From: CAZWSX01 sp964636985 | Lineage (GTDB): Bacteria > Planctomycetota > Planctomycetia > Pirellulales > Pirellulaceae | Direction: 5' to 3' | Length of the DNA: 64,000 bases | Assembly: GCA_964636985.1 (NCBI GenBank) | Contig: CAZWSX010000003.1 | Location: 124,001 to 188,000 of the forward strand | In this document: positions 45,198-53,620 of the stretch, one piece after another | How the letters are laid out: each line of letters begins with the position of its first letter | How positions within the stretch are numbered: the stretch's first letter is position 1 | Made by a program: the position numbers and the translations under genes | Notes under the pieces: model-generated | Told to the model about the DNA's origin: nothing | What the model saw: only the letters and a program-made list of their open reading frames with translations | Database searches by the model: none

Positions 45198-45887
45198 CTA
45201 TGTCGTCACTTGCGTTTCGCGCGTGGGGGCTTCGCCGGGTACGGAATCGGCGGCGATTGCCACTCCTTCCGGTGCAACTTCCAAAGTGCTGCCCGTCACG
45301 GCAACAACTCGAACAATCGAACCCGACTTGAGGGGCCGATCGACCGAAGTCACCGCCGCGAATTCCATCAAGCGATTTTGCAGCTTGATTTGGACTTTGC
45401 CCTGACCGCTATGAGCAGGAGGAATCATCAGATAGACGGTGGCCGTGTGGCCGATCGCCCGTTCGACACGGACGGTTCCGTCTTCCGACAATCGCCCGAT
45501 CTGCTTCATGAGCCAATGTACGCCAAAGACCGCGGCCGAGCCCGCAGCGATAGCCACCAGCCCCTGCTGCAACGGGGTCAACCCGCCGTAATATCCGGCC
45601 AGTCCACCGAGTCCGAGGAAGGCCGAGCCTGCCACCATCGTGCGGAACGACAGAATGCCAAACAGCCACGTGGTGTAACTGCCATGACCGTGCTGATCGG
45701 AAGCAGCGTGTTGATCGGCGTGGTCGATATCCGCATCATGACCGGTAGCGTCATCGATTCCATCGGCGGCATCGGGCAGATCGTCCGCGATCTCCGTGTC
45801 GCCCGCGAGGCCCAATACGGTGAGGACCATCTGGCAAATGAGAATGGTTCCGCCGAGCGTCGCGCAGATGAGAAAGAAAGCGTACAT
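45198..45887 (-). CDS. NfeD/YqiJ-like membrane partner of flotillin
   Basis: A 229-residue protein. A membrane helix at about 2-27 is followed by a His/Asp-rich loop (ATGHDADIDHADQHAASDQHGHG), two or three further membrane segments (about 80-130), and a C-terminal beta-rich OB-fold domain (GHTATVYLMIPPAHSGQGKVQIKLQNRLMEF) as in NfeD proteins. The His/Asp loop could bind metal. ATG 45887 (MYAFFLICATLGG) is preferred over the upstream codon at 45905. It sits upstream of, and probably in an operon with, the flotillin gene. Confidence 0.82.
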   Translation of the reverse strand: MYAFFLICATLGGTILICQMVLTVLGLAGDTEIADDLPDAADGIDDATGHDADIDHADQHAASDQHGHGSYTTWLFGILSFRTMVAGSAFLGLGGLAGYYGGLTPLQQGLVAIAAGSAAVFGVHWLMKQIGRLSEDGTVRVERAIGHTATVYLMIPPAHSGQGKVQIKLQNRLMEFAAVTSVDRPLKSGSIVRVVAVTGSTLEVAPEGVAIAADSVPGEAPTRETQVTT

Positions 45888-46309
45888 CGCCTTAGACTCC
45901 CGCAAGGAGGAACGTCGAGAACTGGCTTTTAGCAGCCAATTGGCTCGTTACAGAAGGTTCGCTTTTCTACTCCTAATCTTAGGGTACGGCAGGGCGAATC
46001 GCCGCCGTAACCGCATAACCTTCACAGAAAGCCCGGAAAAACCGGCAAAAACGGTTAGGAAGGCTTCAGAAGTCAGGCTTCAGGCTCCAGGGGGACCGCA
46101 CTCTTGGCGAGCTCTTGGCGAGTGCGGCTACCAAGGATGTTTGCCAGTGCATGCTGTAGCCGCGTTCACCAGAACGCGGATGGCCCTTCGGCGCACACCC
46201 ACGAATAGTCCAATCAGCCGCTTCCCAGGCTCCACCTTCCGCACTCTTGGCGAGTGCGGCTACGGGACTTTCGCACTCTTGGGGAGTGGGGCTACGGGGA
46301 CCAACCCGG
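45888..46309. other. Repeat-rich intergenic region downstream of transketolase
   Basis: About 420 bases with no gene. It holds several palindromes: the GCACTC family (46096-46295), a CCGCGTTC-ACCA-GAACGCGG stem (46160-46179), and the promoter region of the NfeD-flotillin pair at its left end. Confidence 0.6.
46096..46295. repeat. Cluster of GCACTC...GAGTGC palindromic repeats
   Basis: Three units: 46096-46131, in which an internal CTCTTGGCGAG has been duplicated by slippage; 46239-46259, a perfect CCGCACTC-TTGGC-GAGTGCGG; and 46271-46295, a decayed copy ending GGGGCTAC. Each is followed by GGCTAC. This looks like a REP-type element in different stages of decay. Confidence 0.8.
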
Positions 46310-48370
46310 CTATTTGCCGAGGGCTGCTTTGGCTTCGGCGGCGACGTGTTCGGGCGTGATGCCGAAGTGCTTGTAAAGCACACCGGACGGAGCCGAGGCG
46401 CCGAAGCTGCTCATACCCACGAAGCGACCTTGTGGACCTAGGTAAGGATCCCAACTTTGGCGGATCGCTGCTTCGCAAGCGACGCGAGCCGTAATCGAAG
46501 GTGGCAACACGCTATTGCGATACTCAGCGTCTTGCGCATCGAACCACTCGAAGCACGGCACGCTCACGACGCGAGCTTGAACACCCTCGGCGGTGAGAAG
46601 CTCTTGCGCTTTGAGAACGATGTCGACTTCAGTTCCAGTGGCCATCAGGATGACGCTGGGCTTGCCACTGGGGGCCTCCGACAGGATGTACGCTCCTTTG
46701 GCAACGCCTGATGCCGCGCCGAACTTGGTGCGATCGAGCGTGGCGACGTTTTGTCGCGAGAGGACCATCGCGGCAGGGTGATGCGTATCTTTCAACAGCG
46801 CGCGATACGCCTCGGCGACTTCGTTTGCGTCGGCAGGGCGGATGACCGAGAGACCAGGAATCGCGCGGCACGCGGCCAGGTGTTCGACCGGTTGGTGAGT
46901 CGGGCCATCTTCGCCGAGGCCGATCGAGTCATGCGTGAGAACATAAATCACCGGACGATGCATGATCGAGGCTAACCGCATCGCCGGCCGCATGTAGTCG
47001 GTGAAGACAAAGAAGGTCGCCCCGTAAGGGCGAAGTCCGCTGAGCGAGAGCCCGTTGCAGATCGAGCCCATCGAGTGTTCGCGAATGCCGAAGTGCAGGT
47101 TGCGGCCACCATAGCTGTGGGCCTCGAAGTGACCGGCTTCTTTCGACTCGATCATCGTCATCGTCGACGGGGCCAAGTCGGCCGAGCCGCCGATCAGCCA
47201 CGGGAAGACGGGCGACAACGCATTGAGAACTTTGCCGCTGCTGACGCGCGTGGCCATGCCCTTGGCGTCGGCGGGGAAAGTTGGAATGCCGGCTTCCCAT
47301 CCTTGCGGCAACTTGCCGGCCCAGATGGCTTCGAGTTCGGCCGCTTCCTTGGCGTACTTCTTTTTGTATTCGGCGAACTTGGCCCGCCACTCTTCGTTGA
47401 CCTCGGCGCCGCGGGCCCCGATCTTGTTGGCGAAGTGTTCGGGAACTTCGCCTGGCACGCGGAACGATTCGTCCTCGGGCCAGCCGTAGAACTTCTTGGT
47501 GAGTTTGATCTCGTCGGCACCCAGCGGCGCGCCGTGGGCGTTATGGGTATTAGCTTTGTTGGGCGAGCCGTAGCCGATGATGCTCTTAAGGACAACGATC
47601 GTCGGCTTGTCGGTCGTCTGCTTGAACTTCTCGATCGACTGGTTGATAGCCTTAAGGTCGTTCGCGTCCTTGACGTGAAGCACGTTCCAACCGAAGCCCT
47701 CGAAGCGGCGACCGACGTCTTCGCTGAAAGCGAGTTCGGTTTCCCCTTCGATGGTGATATTGTTGTCGTCGTAGACCCACAGCAAGTTGTTCAGCTTCAA
47801 GTGGCCGGCGACGCTGGCCGCTTCGCTGGAGACGCCTTCCATCAAATCGCCGTCGGAGCAGAGGACGTAAACGTCGTACTCGAACAACTCGAAACCGGGC
47901 TTGTTGTAACGGGCGGCGAACCACTTGCTGGCCATCGCCATGCCGACGCTGGTCGCCACGCCTTGGCCGAGCGGGCCGGTGGTTGTTTCGATCCCGGCGG
48001 CGTCACCGTATTCAGGGTGGCCGGCGCAGGGGCTGCCGAGTTGGCGGAAGTTCTTGATGTTGTCGAGGGTGATGGCCGGTTCGTCGTGGACTTTGCCTGC
48101 CTTGTCGACCTTCTTCACGCCTGCCAGATGGAGCACGGAGTAAAGGAGCATCGAGGCATGGCCGCACGACAAGACAAATCGGTCACGACCGGGCCAGTGA
48201 GGATCGGCGGGGTCGTATCGCATGTGGTCGTTCCACATCGCGTAGGCGACAGGAGCGAGGGCCATCGGCGTTCCCGGATGGCCGCTGTTGGCCTTCTGCA
48301 CGGCATCCATGCTGAGCGTGCGGATGGTGTTGATGGCGAGTTGTTCGATGCTACCGGTGGCGAGCGACAT
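46310..48370 (-). CDS. tkt: Transketolase
   Basis: A 686-residue enzyme of full family length. The thiamine-diphosphate motifs are NSGHPGTPMALAPVAY (N-terminus) and SDGDLMEGVSSEAASVAG; the pyrimidine-binding half has FGIREHSMGSICNGLSL and GEDGPTHQPVEHLAACRAIPG. It transfers two-carbon units between sugar phosphates in the pentose phosphate pathway. ATG 48370 (MSLATGSIEQLAINTIRTLSMDAVQ) matches the family start; upstream codons do not. It ends GITPEHVAAEAKAALGK, as expected. Confidence 0.96.
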   Translation of the reverse strand: MSLATGSIEQLAINTIRTLSMDAVQKANSGHPGTPMALAPVAYAMWNDHMRYDPADPHWPGRDRFVLSCGHASMLLYSVLHLAGVKKVDKAGKVHDEPAITLDNIKNFRQLGSPCAGHPEYGDAAGIETTTGPLGQGVATSVGMAMASKWFAARYNKPGFELFEYDVYVLCSDGDLMEGVSSEAASVAGHLKLNNLLWVYDDNNITIEGETELAFSEDVGRRFEGFGWNVLHVKDANDLKAINQSIEKFKQTTDKPTIVVLKSIIGYGSPNKANTHNAHGAPLGADEIKLTKKFYGWPEDESFRVPGEVPEHFANKIGARGAEVNEEWRAKFAEYKKKYAKEAAELEAIWAGKLPQGWEAGIPTFPADAKGMATRVSSGKVLNALSPVFPWLIGGSADLAPSTMTMIESKEAGHFEAHSYGGRNLHFGIREHSMGSICNGLSLSGLRPYGATFFVFTDYMRPAMRLASIMHRPVIYVLTHDSIGLGEDGPTHQPVEHLAACRAIPGLSVIRPADANEVAEAYRALLKDTHHPAAMVLSRQNVATLDRTKFGAASGVAKGAYILSEAPSGKPSVILMATGTEVDIVLKAQELLTAEGVQARVVSVPCFEWFDAQDAEYRNSVLPPSITARVACEAAIRQSWDPYLGPQGRFVGMSSFGASAPSGVLYKHFGITPEHVAAEAKAALGK

Positions 48371-48827
48371 AAGACGGAGAGCCCTTGGGACAATACGAAA
48401 AGGGGAATGAATGGGGTTCAGCGATCCACCCGCCGGCGCCGCGAACACCCATGACGCAACGAGATCAAAGGCGCTCGATTGTAGAGGAAACGGGGCGTTT
48501 CGGGCAGCAAGGGCGAGATGGGCCGCCGGCCTAGGCGAAAGCGCTAGGGAAATTGGTCCAACCTTAACCGGTGCGCAGTGTTACCCAATGGAAGATGGGG
48601 AGAAGGGGCGTCGAAGGGGAGGGGGAGAAGATTTCGAGATTGATGATTGGTGATTTTTGATTTGCGAAGTGATTCACTCCCTATCTCCCATTCACCCCTT
48701 CTCCCCCTCCACGACCGGAGCGCGACCTTGCGTCCATCGAAGAAAGCACGCACTCGCACAACCTTTGCCAGTGATGGGGGCAGCACCCGCTCAGCCATAA
48801 GGCATTTGGATATTGCTCCCGTGGTCA
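48371..48827. other. Intergenic region with long-spaced inverted repeat
   Basis: About 457 bases with no gene. GGAGGGGGAGAAG (48618-48630) is the exact reverse complement of CTTCTCCCCCTCC (48698-48710), 67 bases apart, with AT-rich TGAT repeats between. This compound element looks mobile or repeat-derived. The left part must carry the transketolase promoter. Confidence 0.55.
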
Positions 48828-49052
48828 CTAGTCGACCACGAGCCCCTTTGCGTCGACGTCCAGGGGGAGGCCGCGAGCCACGGCGTTCAAGATGATTTGC
48901 TTCAGGTAGAAGGTCGGTACACGTCCCTCGACGTGCACGGTATTGCCACGTGCCGATAGCTTAAGGTCGGATCTTCTTCCCACGCGTTCTCGCAGCTCAG
49001 TTTGCAGCTTGTTGAGAATCCCTTCGATCCGCCCCACTGAACTAGAAATCAT
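48828..49052 (-). CDS. Small BON-domain-like protein
   Basis: A 74-residue protein with the alpha-beta-beta pattern of BON domains (IEGILNKLQTELRERVGRR, LKLSARGNTVHVEGRVPTFYLKQIILNAV). It has no signal peptide. ATG 49052 has GGAG 8 bases upstream; longer in-frame starts are not protein-like. BON domains bind membranes or ligands; the role here is unknown. Confidence 0.65.
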   Translation of the reverse strand: MISSSVGRIEGILNKLQTELRERVGRRSDLKLSARGNTVHVEGRVPTFYLKQIILNAVARGLPLDVDAKGLVVD

Positions 49053-49206
49053 CTTGCGGCTCCGACGTCCGTTGCAACCAAGGTATGGATGGAGGTTGTT
49101 GAGTGTTAGCACGCCGTGTGCCAAAATGACTGACCCTCCTTTTTGCGATCGCAGTTGGTTCCCCCCTGTGCAAGCGATCGCGTTCGCTCGCTTGATCGAG
49201 ACATCT

Positions 49207-50097
49207 ATGACACACATCCCTGTCGGTCCCTTGGTTTATGAGTTCAGTCGCCACAATGACCCGCGCGCTACGGTCGCCCCGGGCGAGTGGTTCACGGTCG
49301 ATAGCGAGGATGCCTTTAGCGGGCAAATTCGAACCAACGACGACCGCCGCGACAAAGCCAAAGTCCCCAAGAGCAATCCCGTCACGGGACCTATCGTGGT
49401 TGAGGGCGCGATGCCAGGAGATTCACTGGCGGTGACCATTGCCTCGATCGAACCGACGATGGGAAAATGTTTCACGCGCACCGGCCAAGCCGGAATGCTG
49501 ACCGAATGGCTGGGGAGCGATTGCCCTCACGGCGTTCACGTGTGCCCGATCCGCGACCGTGCGATTGAGTGGGCACCGGGCGTGCAGATTCCCTATCAAC
49601 CAATGCTCGGCTGTTTGGGAACCGCCCCAGAGTGGGGCGTTCCAACGACATTGCCTGCTGGAAATCACGGCGGCAATCTCGACATCATCGAAGTCGCACC
49701 GGGCAACACGATTCACTTGCCGGTGTATGTCCCTGGAGGATTTCTTTACCTAGGCGATGCGCATGCCGCGATGGGGCACGGCGAACTCTCGGCGAGCGGG
49801 CTCGAGATGCCCGCGCAAACCAAGCTGAAAGTCGATGTGATGAAAGGTAAAACCATTCCCGGACCGCGGATCGAGACGCCCGACGAGTTGATCGCGATCG
49901 CGACCGGCAGCCCGATGGAGCGCTCGATCGCCGATGCTTCGTCGCGATTGATTCTGTGGCTCGAAGCGGACTATGGGCTGAATCGCTGGCTCGGCTACGA
50001 CCTGCTCACGCACGTGGCGAGGTACAGCGTGGGCTGGTTCGCGATGGGAACCGTGGGGGTCAAGATCGCCAAGCGGTTCATCCCGAAGGCGTCGTGA
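49207..50097 (+). CDS. Acetamidase/formamidase family protein
   Basis: A 296-residue beta-rich hydrolase. NPVTGPIVVEGAMPGDSLAV, GNHGGNLDIIEVAPGNTIHLPV and LYLGDAHAAMGHGELSASGLEM are the family's conserved blocks, with the latter carrying the Asp/His metal ligands. It hydrolyses short amides to ammonia and acid. ATG 49207 (MTHIPVGPLVYEFSRHND) begins the conserved sequence. Its 3' end overlaps the convergent gene by 20 bases. Confidence 0.92.
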   Translation: MTHIPVGPLVYEFSRHNDPRATVAPGEWFTVDSEDAFSGQIRTNDDRRDKAKVPKSNPVTGPIVVEGAMPGDSLAVTIASIEPTMGKCFTRTGQAGMLTEWLGSDCPHGVHVCPIRDRAIEWAPGVQIPYQPMLGCLGTAPEWGVPTTLPAGNHGGNLDIIEVAPGNTIHLPVYVPGGFLYLGDAHAAMGHGELSASGLEMPAQTKLKVDVMKGKTIPGPRIETPDELIAIATGSPMERSIADASSRLILWLEADYGLNRWLGYDLLTHVARYSVGWFAMGTVGVKIAKRFIPKAS

Positions 50098-50641
50098 CGC
50101 GGACCCAGCGGAAACCGTGTCGGCGGGAGACATAGAGAGGCAAGCATAGCGAGCTCGCTCCGACTGCCCACGGAATGACAAAGTCGGTAAGCGCCGCTGG
50201 AGCGTGAGCACGAAATATTGAGTCGCTGGCTAGAAAAAGGACCGATGCCGCGACCAACGCCACCAGAACTTTCACTGCGAGTTGCCACTGCCAAGCTGGC
50301 CAGTCACGGAGCCATAGCCACGACAGGCCCACCGGCAAGCTGACCGAGATGGCTGTTAACGCCCCCAGCCTGGCTGCGATGGTCGCCCACGACAGGTCGG
50401 GCGCCAATTGATATTGCTTTAGTTGAATCGTGAGTGCGACCAGTGCCGTGACAAAAAGAAGGCCGCCCAAAGAGAATTGAAAGGGCCTCGTCTTGGATGA
50501 GTGCATGGGAATTGATAGTCGCCAACCAAATGCATGGAACACCCACACACCGAGCGCGGCAATGAGGGTTGGCAGAATGATTTCGAAAACGGGCGAGGAT
50601 TTATATAGATCGAGTAAGTGAAACAAACCCGTGCGATTCAT
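50078..50641 (-). CDS. Hypothetical polytopic membrane protein
   Basis: A 187-residue protein with about four to five membrane helices. FQFSLGGLLFVTALVALTIQL is a planctomycete-type 'FSLRxLL' membrane segment, common on otherwise unrelated proteins in this phylum. No family function is recognised. Its ATG lies in an ATGA overlap with the upstream gene, and its 3' end overlaps the acetamidase gene by 20 bases. Confidence 0.6.
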   Translation of the reverse strand: MNRTGLFHLLDLYKSSPVFEIILPTLIAALGVWVFHAFGWRLSIPMHSSKTRPFQFSLGGLLFVTALVALTIQLKQYQLAPDLSWATIAARLGALTAISVSLPVGLSWLWLRDWPAWQWQLAVKVLVALVAASVLFLASDSIFRAHAPAALTDFVIPWAVGASSLCLPLYVSRRHGFRWVRVTTPSG

Positions 50642-51804
50642 GTAGCAGGAGCGGATCGGACGAACTCGGCAACGATCACAAGCAGCAGCCGCCGCCAAAC
50701 GCTTTCCAAGCTCGACGCAAGATAGACTCCGGCAGCAGTGGCAAATCCAGTTTCGAGTAAGGATAGTCCGGCCAGACCAGAGACTTCGCAAACCCACACC
50801 ATGGCGATGCACGTCGAGGTGAAGCAATCGAACATGGCCCACCAAAGTTGACCTTCTCGTGCCGCCACGGCGACGCTGGCCGGCCAGATCAGCAGGCCAA
50901 TGGTGACGATCATGGCCGCAAACATGGTCTTGCGTTTGATTAGCGACGATTCGGCGACAAGTTTGCCCGTCGCAATGTCCCACACCTGAATGGTCGACTG
51001 GCGATCGATAGTGACGAGTTCCTTGCCGTCGAGACTGCTCTTGAACTCAAAGATCCCCGCAGGCACGAAAATGTGGATGGGACTTTTTTGAGGGGGCTTG
51101 AGTTCCAGCGTGCGGTGGTCGATTCTTGTCGCCTTCGGCAGCCAGTCGTTAAGCGAGCGGAGCCTTTCGTCATCATCACTGGGACGACGGGCGGATTCCA
51201 TGATCGCAGTGACCTCAAATCTTCTCTCGCCTGTTGCCCTGTAGCAAACATCGAGAAGTTTCGAACCATACGGAGTCTTGCAGGTTCGAATTTCATTGCT
51301 GCGACGATCGCTGCCGTCTTCGATAAGGGTGAAGTTGCGAGTCTGATCGATCGCATGAATTGTTTGATTGGCTAGTACTAGCGCATCTCCTGATTTGAGA
51401 GGAAGCGTGACGATCGTCGTCTTAAACGGAGGCGCGAGATCGGTGAGTTCGATTTCGTCCTTGTCGTTCAAGTTGGCGATGGCGGCATGCTCTCCTTCAC
51501 AAGCAACGAGGGGATCAGCGTGAGGGTTGCTGTGATTCCGCTGCGGAAGAATCCCGCTCGGTATCAACCAAAAACGGCCCGTCCGCCAGTCCCAAGCTTG
51601 GGATTGACCGGTTCGATCCACCAGGAACAGTGGCGGTCCAAATCGACCAAGGGTACTTCCGTACAAGCCGGGCACTTTATAGTCGACTGCCACGACGGGC
51701 TGTAGACGACGAGTACTCCAGGGCAATAAGCCAATCGAGATCGCCCCGGCTGCGATCAGAAGCATGAAGCGCAGCGGCCACAAATCTCCGAACCACTTGC
51801 CCAC
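50638..51804 (-). CDS. Hypothetical membrane protein with beta-propeller-like periplasmic region
   Basis: A 388-residue protein. An N-terminal membrane helix (about 12-30) is followed by about 250 extracytoplasmic residues containing WD40-like phrases (QSAWDWRTG, STIQVWDIATGKLV). Three membrane helices close the protein (about 293-375). It is coupled to the next gene by an ATGA overlap, so the two may work as a pair. No known family was recognised. Confidence 0.6.
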   Translation of the reverse strand: MGKWFGDLWPLRFMLLIAAGAISIGLLPWSTRRLQPVVAVDYKVPGLYGSTLGRFGPPLFLVDRTGQSQAWDWRTGRFWLIPSGILPQRNHSNPHADPLVACEGEHAAIANLNDKDEIELTDLAPPFKTTIVTLPLKSGDALVLANQTIHAIDQTRNFTLIEDGSDRRSNEIRTCKTPYGSKLLDVCYRATGERRFEVTAIMESARRPSDDDERLRSLNDWLPKATRIDHRTLELKPPQKSPIHIFVPAGIFEFKSSLDGKELVTIDRQSTIQVWDIATGKLVAESSLIKRKTMFAAMIVTIGLLIWPASVAVAAREGQLWWAMFDCFTSTCIAMVWVCEVSGLAGLSLLETGFATAAGVYLASSLESVWRRLLLVIVAEFVRSAPAT

Positions 51805-51843
51805 AGCGCGGCTCCGGTAGACGTCAGGCGATGTTTCGTCGAG

Positions 51844-52050
51844 CTAGATCTCGATATCGCTGTCGCGATAGGTGATGCGGTCGCGGGGATGCCACAGGGG
51901 CAAACCTAAGCGTAATCGTTCGGCCAACACGTCGATCTTCTCGGAGCTACCGGGAAGGGCCGCCGTGGGGGCCACACGTTCGACGCTGTCGTCGTTCGGT
52001 TCAAAATTCCAGACACCCAACTTGATGGCTTCAAGAACCGATTGAGGCAC
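51844..52050 (-). CDS. Small conserved planctomycete-type protein
   Basis: A 68-residue protein beginning MPQSVLEAIKLGVWNFEP and ending LRLGLPLWHPRDRITYRDSD. Short proteins of this form, with a 'QSVLEAI..G.W..EP' start and an 'AERLRxGLPLWHP.D' end, recur in Pirellulales genomes. The function is unknown. It ends 39 bases from the next gene on the same strand and may be co-transcribed with it. Confidence 0.7.
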   Translation of the reverse strand: MPQSVLEAIKLGVWNFEPNDDSVERVAPTAALPGSSEKIDVLAERLRLGLPLWHPRDRITYRDSDIEI

Positions 52051-52468
52051 GTTCGCTGCTCCTTGAGACCTGCCTGGCTAAAGGGGAGTGGGTGTTTGTT
52101 GGTGACGGTCGACGATGGCGATCCCAAGTTATCGCCATGCGCCCTGTTCGCTTCGCGCCTGATCGGCTCCAACCTGTTGCGAAGTCGAACCCCTCTTGAA
52201 CCAACCCGGCCGGCCTTGCCACCAGCGAAGCGGATCAAGCGGAAGTCACGTTGCCTGGCTTGTTGCGGGCCACTCCATTGCAGCGTCGTGCTTCGCCGCA
52301 ACATCAAAACGTCTGTGAAACGTCTTTCCAAACAACAGGCGTAATATCCAAGAACAAAAATCGTCTGTCAACGCGCCGTAATCTTGTTAAGAAAAAAGAA
52401 CGCCCGCGTGGGCTTGTTCCTGATTGACAACGGCTTCGTGGAGTGCTTGAACACGATGCTGCCCTGGG
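52051..52468. other. Intergenic region
   Basis: About 420 bases with no convincing gene. The right end holds a minus-strand terminator, listed separately; the left end would carry the promoter of the small protein gene that starts at 52050. Confidence 0.5.
52391..52419 (-). terminator. Rho-independent terminator after the secretin-like gene
   Basis: Read on the minus strand, GAACAAGCCC-ACGC-GGGCGTTC forms a stem with a two-base bulge and is followed by TTTTTTC. It lies 50 bases after the stop of the gene that ends at 52469. Confidence 0.75.
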
Positions 52469-53167
52469 CTACTTCAACTTGTGCACTTGCACTTGAATGA
52501 TCGTCCCGCGCGCGTAGGCTCCTTCACTCGCATCGTAAAGGAAGACGGTCTCGCCCGAAGCCAATTCAGCGGGAAAGTTCATCTTTTGGAGGGCAATGAC
52601 GGGCCGCTTGAGAGTTTGATCGGATTCGTCCTCAATGTAGCTGGCGGGCATGTGTCGACTTGCCGGAACGCTGTCGGGAATCTGATACGAGGACTGTATT
52701 TCCATTTCCAGCTGAACTCGGCCGTTGGGCAACATCTCCGGTTTCACTCGCAAGCGGTTGCCAATATCGGCCATGGTGAGCAAGTCTTTCCCATCGCTCG
52801 CTTGTTCCACGACGGGGATCTGCCCGCCAACCATGAAGCTCGCCTCGCGTCCGTACTGCATCATCAACTTCGGTGCCGAAAGCACCTGGGCATTAATCTT
52901 CTGAAGCCCTGCCACAACGGCCGCGACTTCTTCCTTCGACACCGCGCGGAATTGTCCATCGTTCCAATCGCCGACATGGTCACGCAGAAGTGCCGCATCG
53001 GCCTGGTAGACGACTGCTGTCAACTGAACGTGCTGCGACGGCGGATTGAACCGCTCATACAACTTGAGCGGGGCGATGGTTGCGGCAATAGCCACGGTTG
53101 CGATCAAGCAATCGCGAAGCGTGAACTGAAACCACCGCTTGCGCGGAGGAGAAGCTGCATCCTGCAT
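52469..53167 (-). CDS. Membrane-anchored secretin-like domain protein
   Basis: A 232-residue protein. KRWFQFTLRDCLIATVAIAATIAPL is a planctomycete-type N-terminal anchor. The rest resembles the secretin/CpaC C-terminal beta domain (VLSAPKLMMQYGREASFMVGGQIPVV, RLRVKPEMLPNGRVQLEMEIQSS), but without the full secretin length, so it may not form a pore. ATG 53167 has AAGGA 8 bases upstream. Confidence 0.7.
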   Translation of the reverse strand: MQDAASPPRKRWFQFTLRDCLIATVAIAATIAPLKLYERFNPPSQHVQLTAVVYQADAALLRDHVGDWNDGQFRAVSKEEVAAVVAGLQKINAQVLSAPKLMMQYGREASFMVGGQIPVVEQASDGKDLLTMADIGNRLRVKPEMLPNGRVQLEMEIQSSYQIPDSVPASRHMPASYIEDESDQTLKRPVIALQKMNFPAELASGETVFLYDASEGAYARGTIIQVQVHKLK

Positions 53168-53348
53168 GGGGCAATCCTTGCCGGTGGGGGAGAAATCCGC
53201 ACATATTAAAGGGAGTTTCACAATCCGCCGTCAAGAATGAAACTTTGGCAGCGCAATATTGGTAACCCTCAGTGCGAAAAGAATGATGGCGGACGTTACG
53301 AGCCCCGATTCTTGGGTCTAGGCCGTGACATCACGCGGAGGACTTTCG

Positions 53349-53564
53349 ATGAGCGAAAACTCGAAAAATAGTGGAGATCACGTGGGCAGTGGCTCTGGCA
53401 TCGGATTGGTGATGGGATCCGCTTTTGGGCTCGTTGTGGGTGTCGTCTTTGGCAACCCCGCTCTTGGTGCCATGTTAGGTGCAGCGTTTGGGCTCGTCTT
53501 TGGCGCCGGGTTAGCGGTCGCGATTGGTTGGAACGCCACTCCACCGCGAGAACTCGAGGACTAG
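53349..53564 (+). CDS. Small glycine-zipper membrane protein
   Basis: A 71-residue protein. ATG 53349 follows GGAGGA (53337-53342) at 6 bases, an excellent ribosome binding site. Two Gly/Ala-rich membrane helices (GIGLVMGSAFGLVVGVVFGNP, LGAMLGAAFGLVFGAGLAVAIG) carry GxxxG patterns that favour tight helix packing. The function is unknown. Confidence 0.7.
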   Translation: MSENSKNSGDHVGSGSGIGLVMGSAFGLVVGVVFGNPALGAMLGAAFGLVFGAGLAVAIGWNATPPRELED

Positions 53565-53620
53565 GACACATCCAACAAATCGCCACTTCTGCTGGATACT
53601 TCTGACCAACCGCTTTCGCT

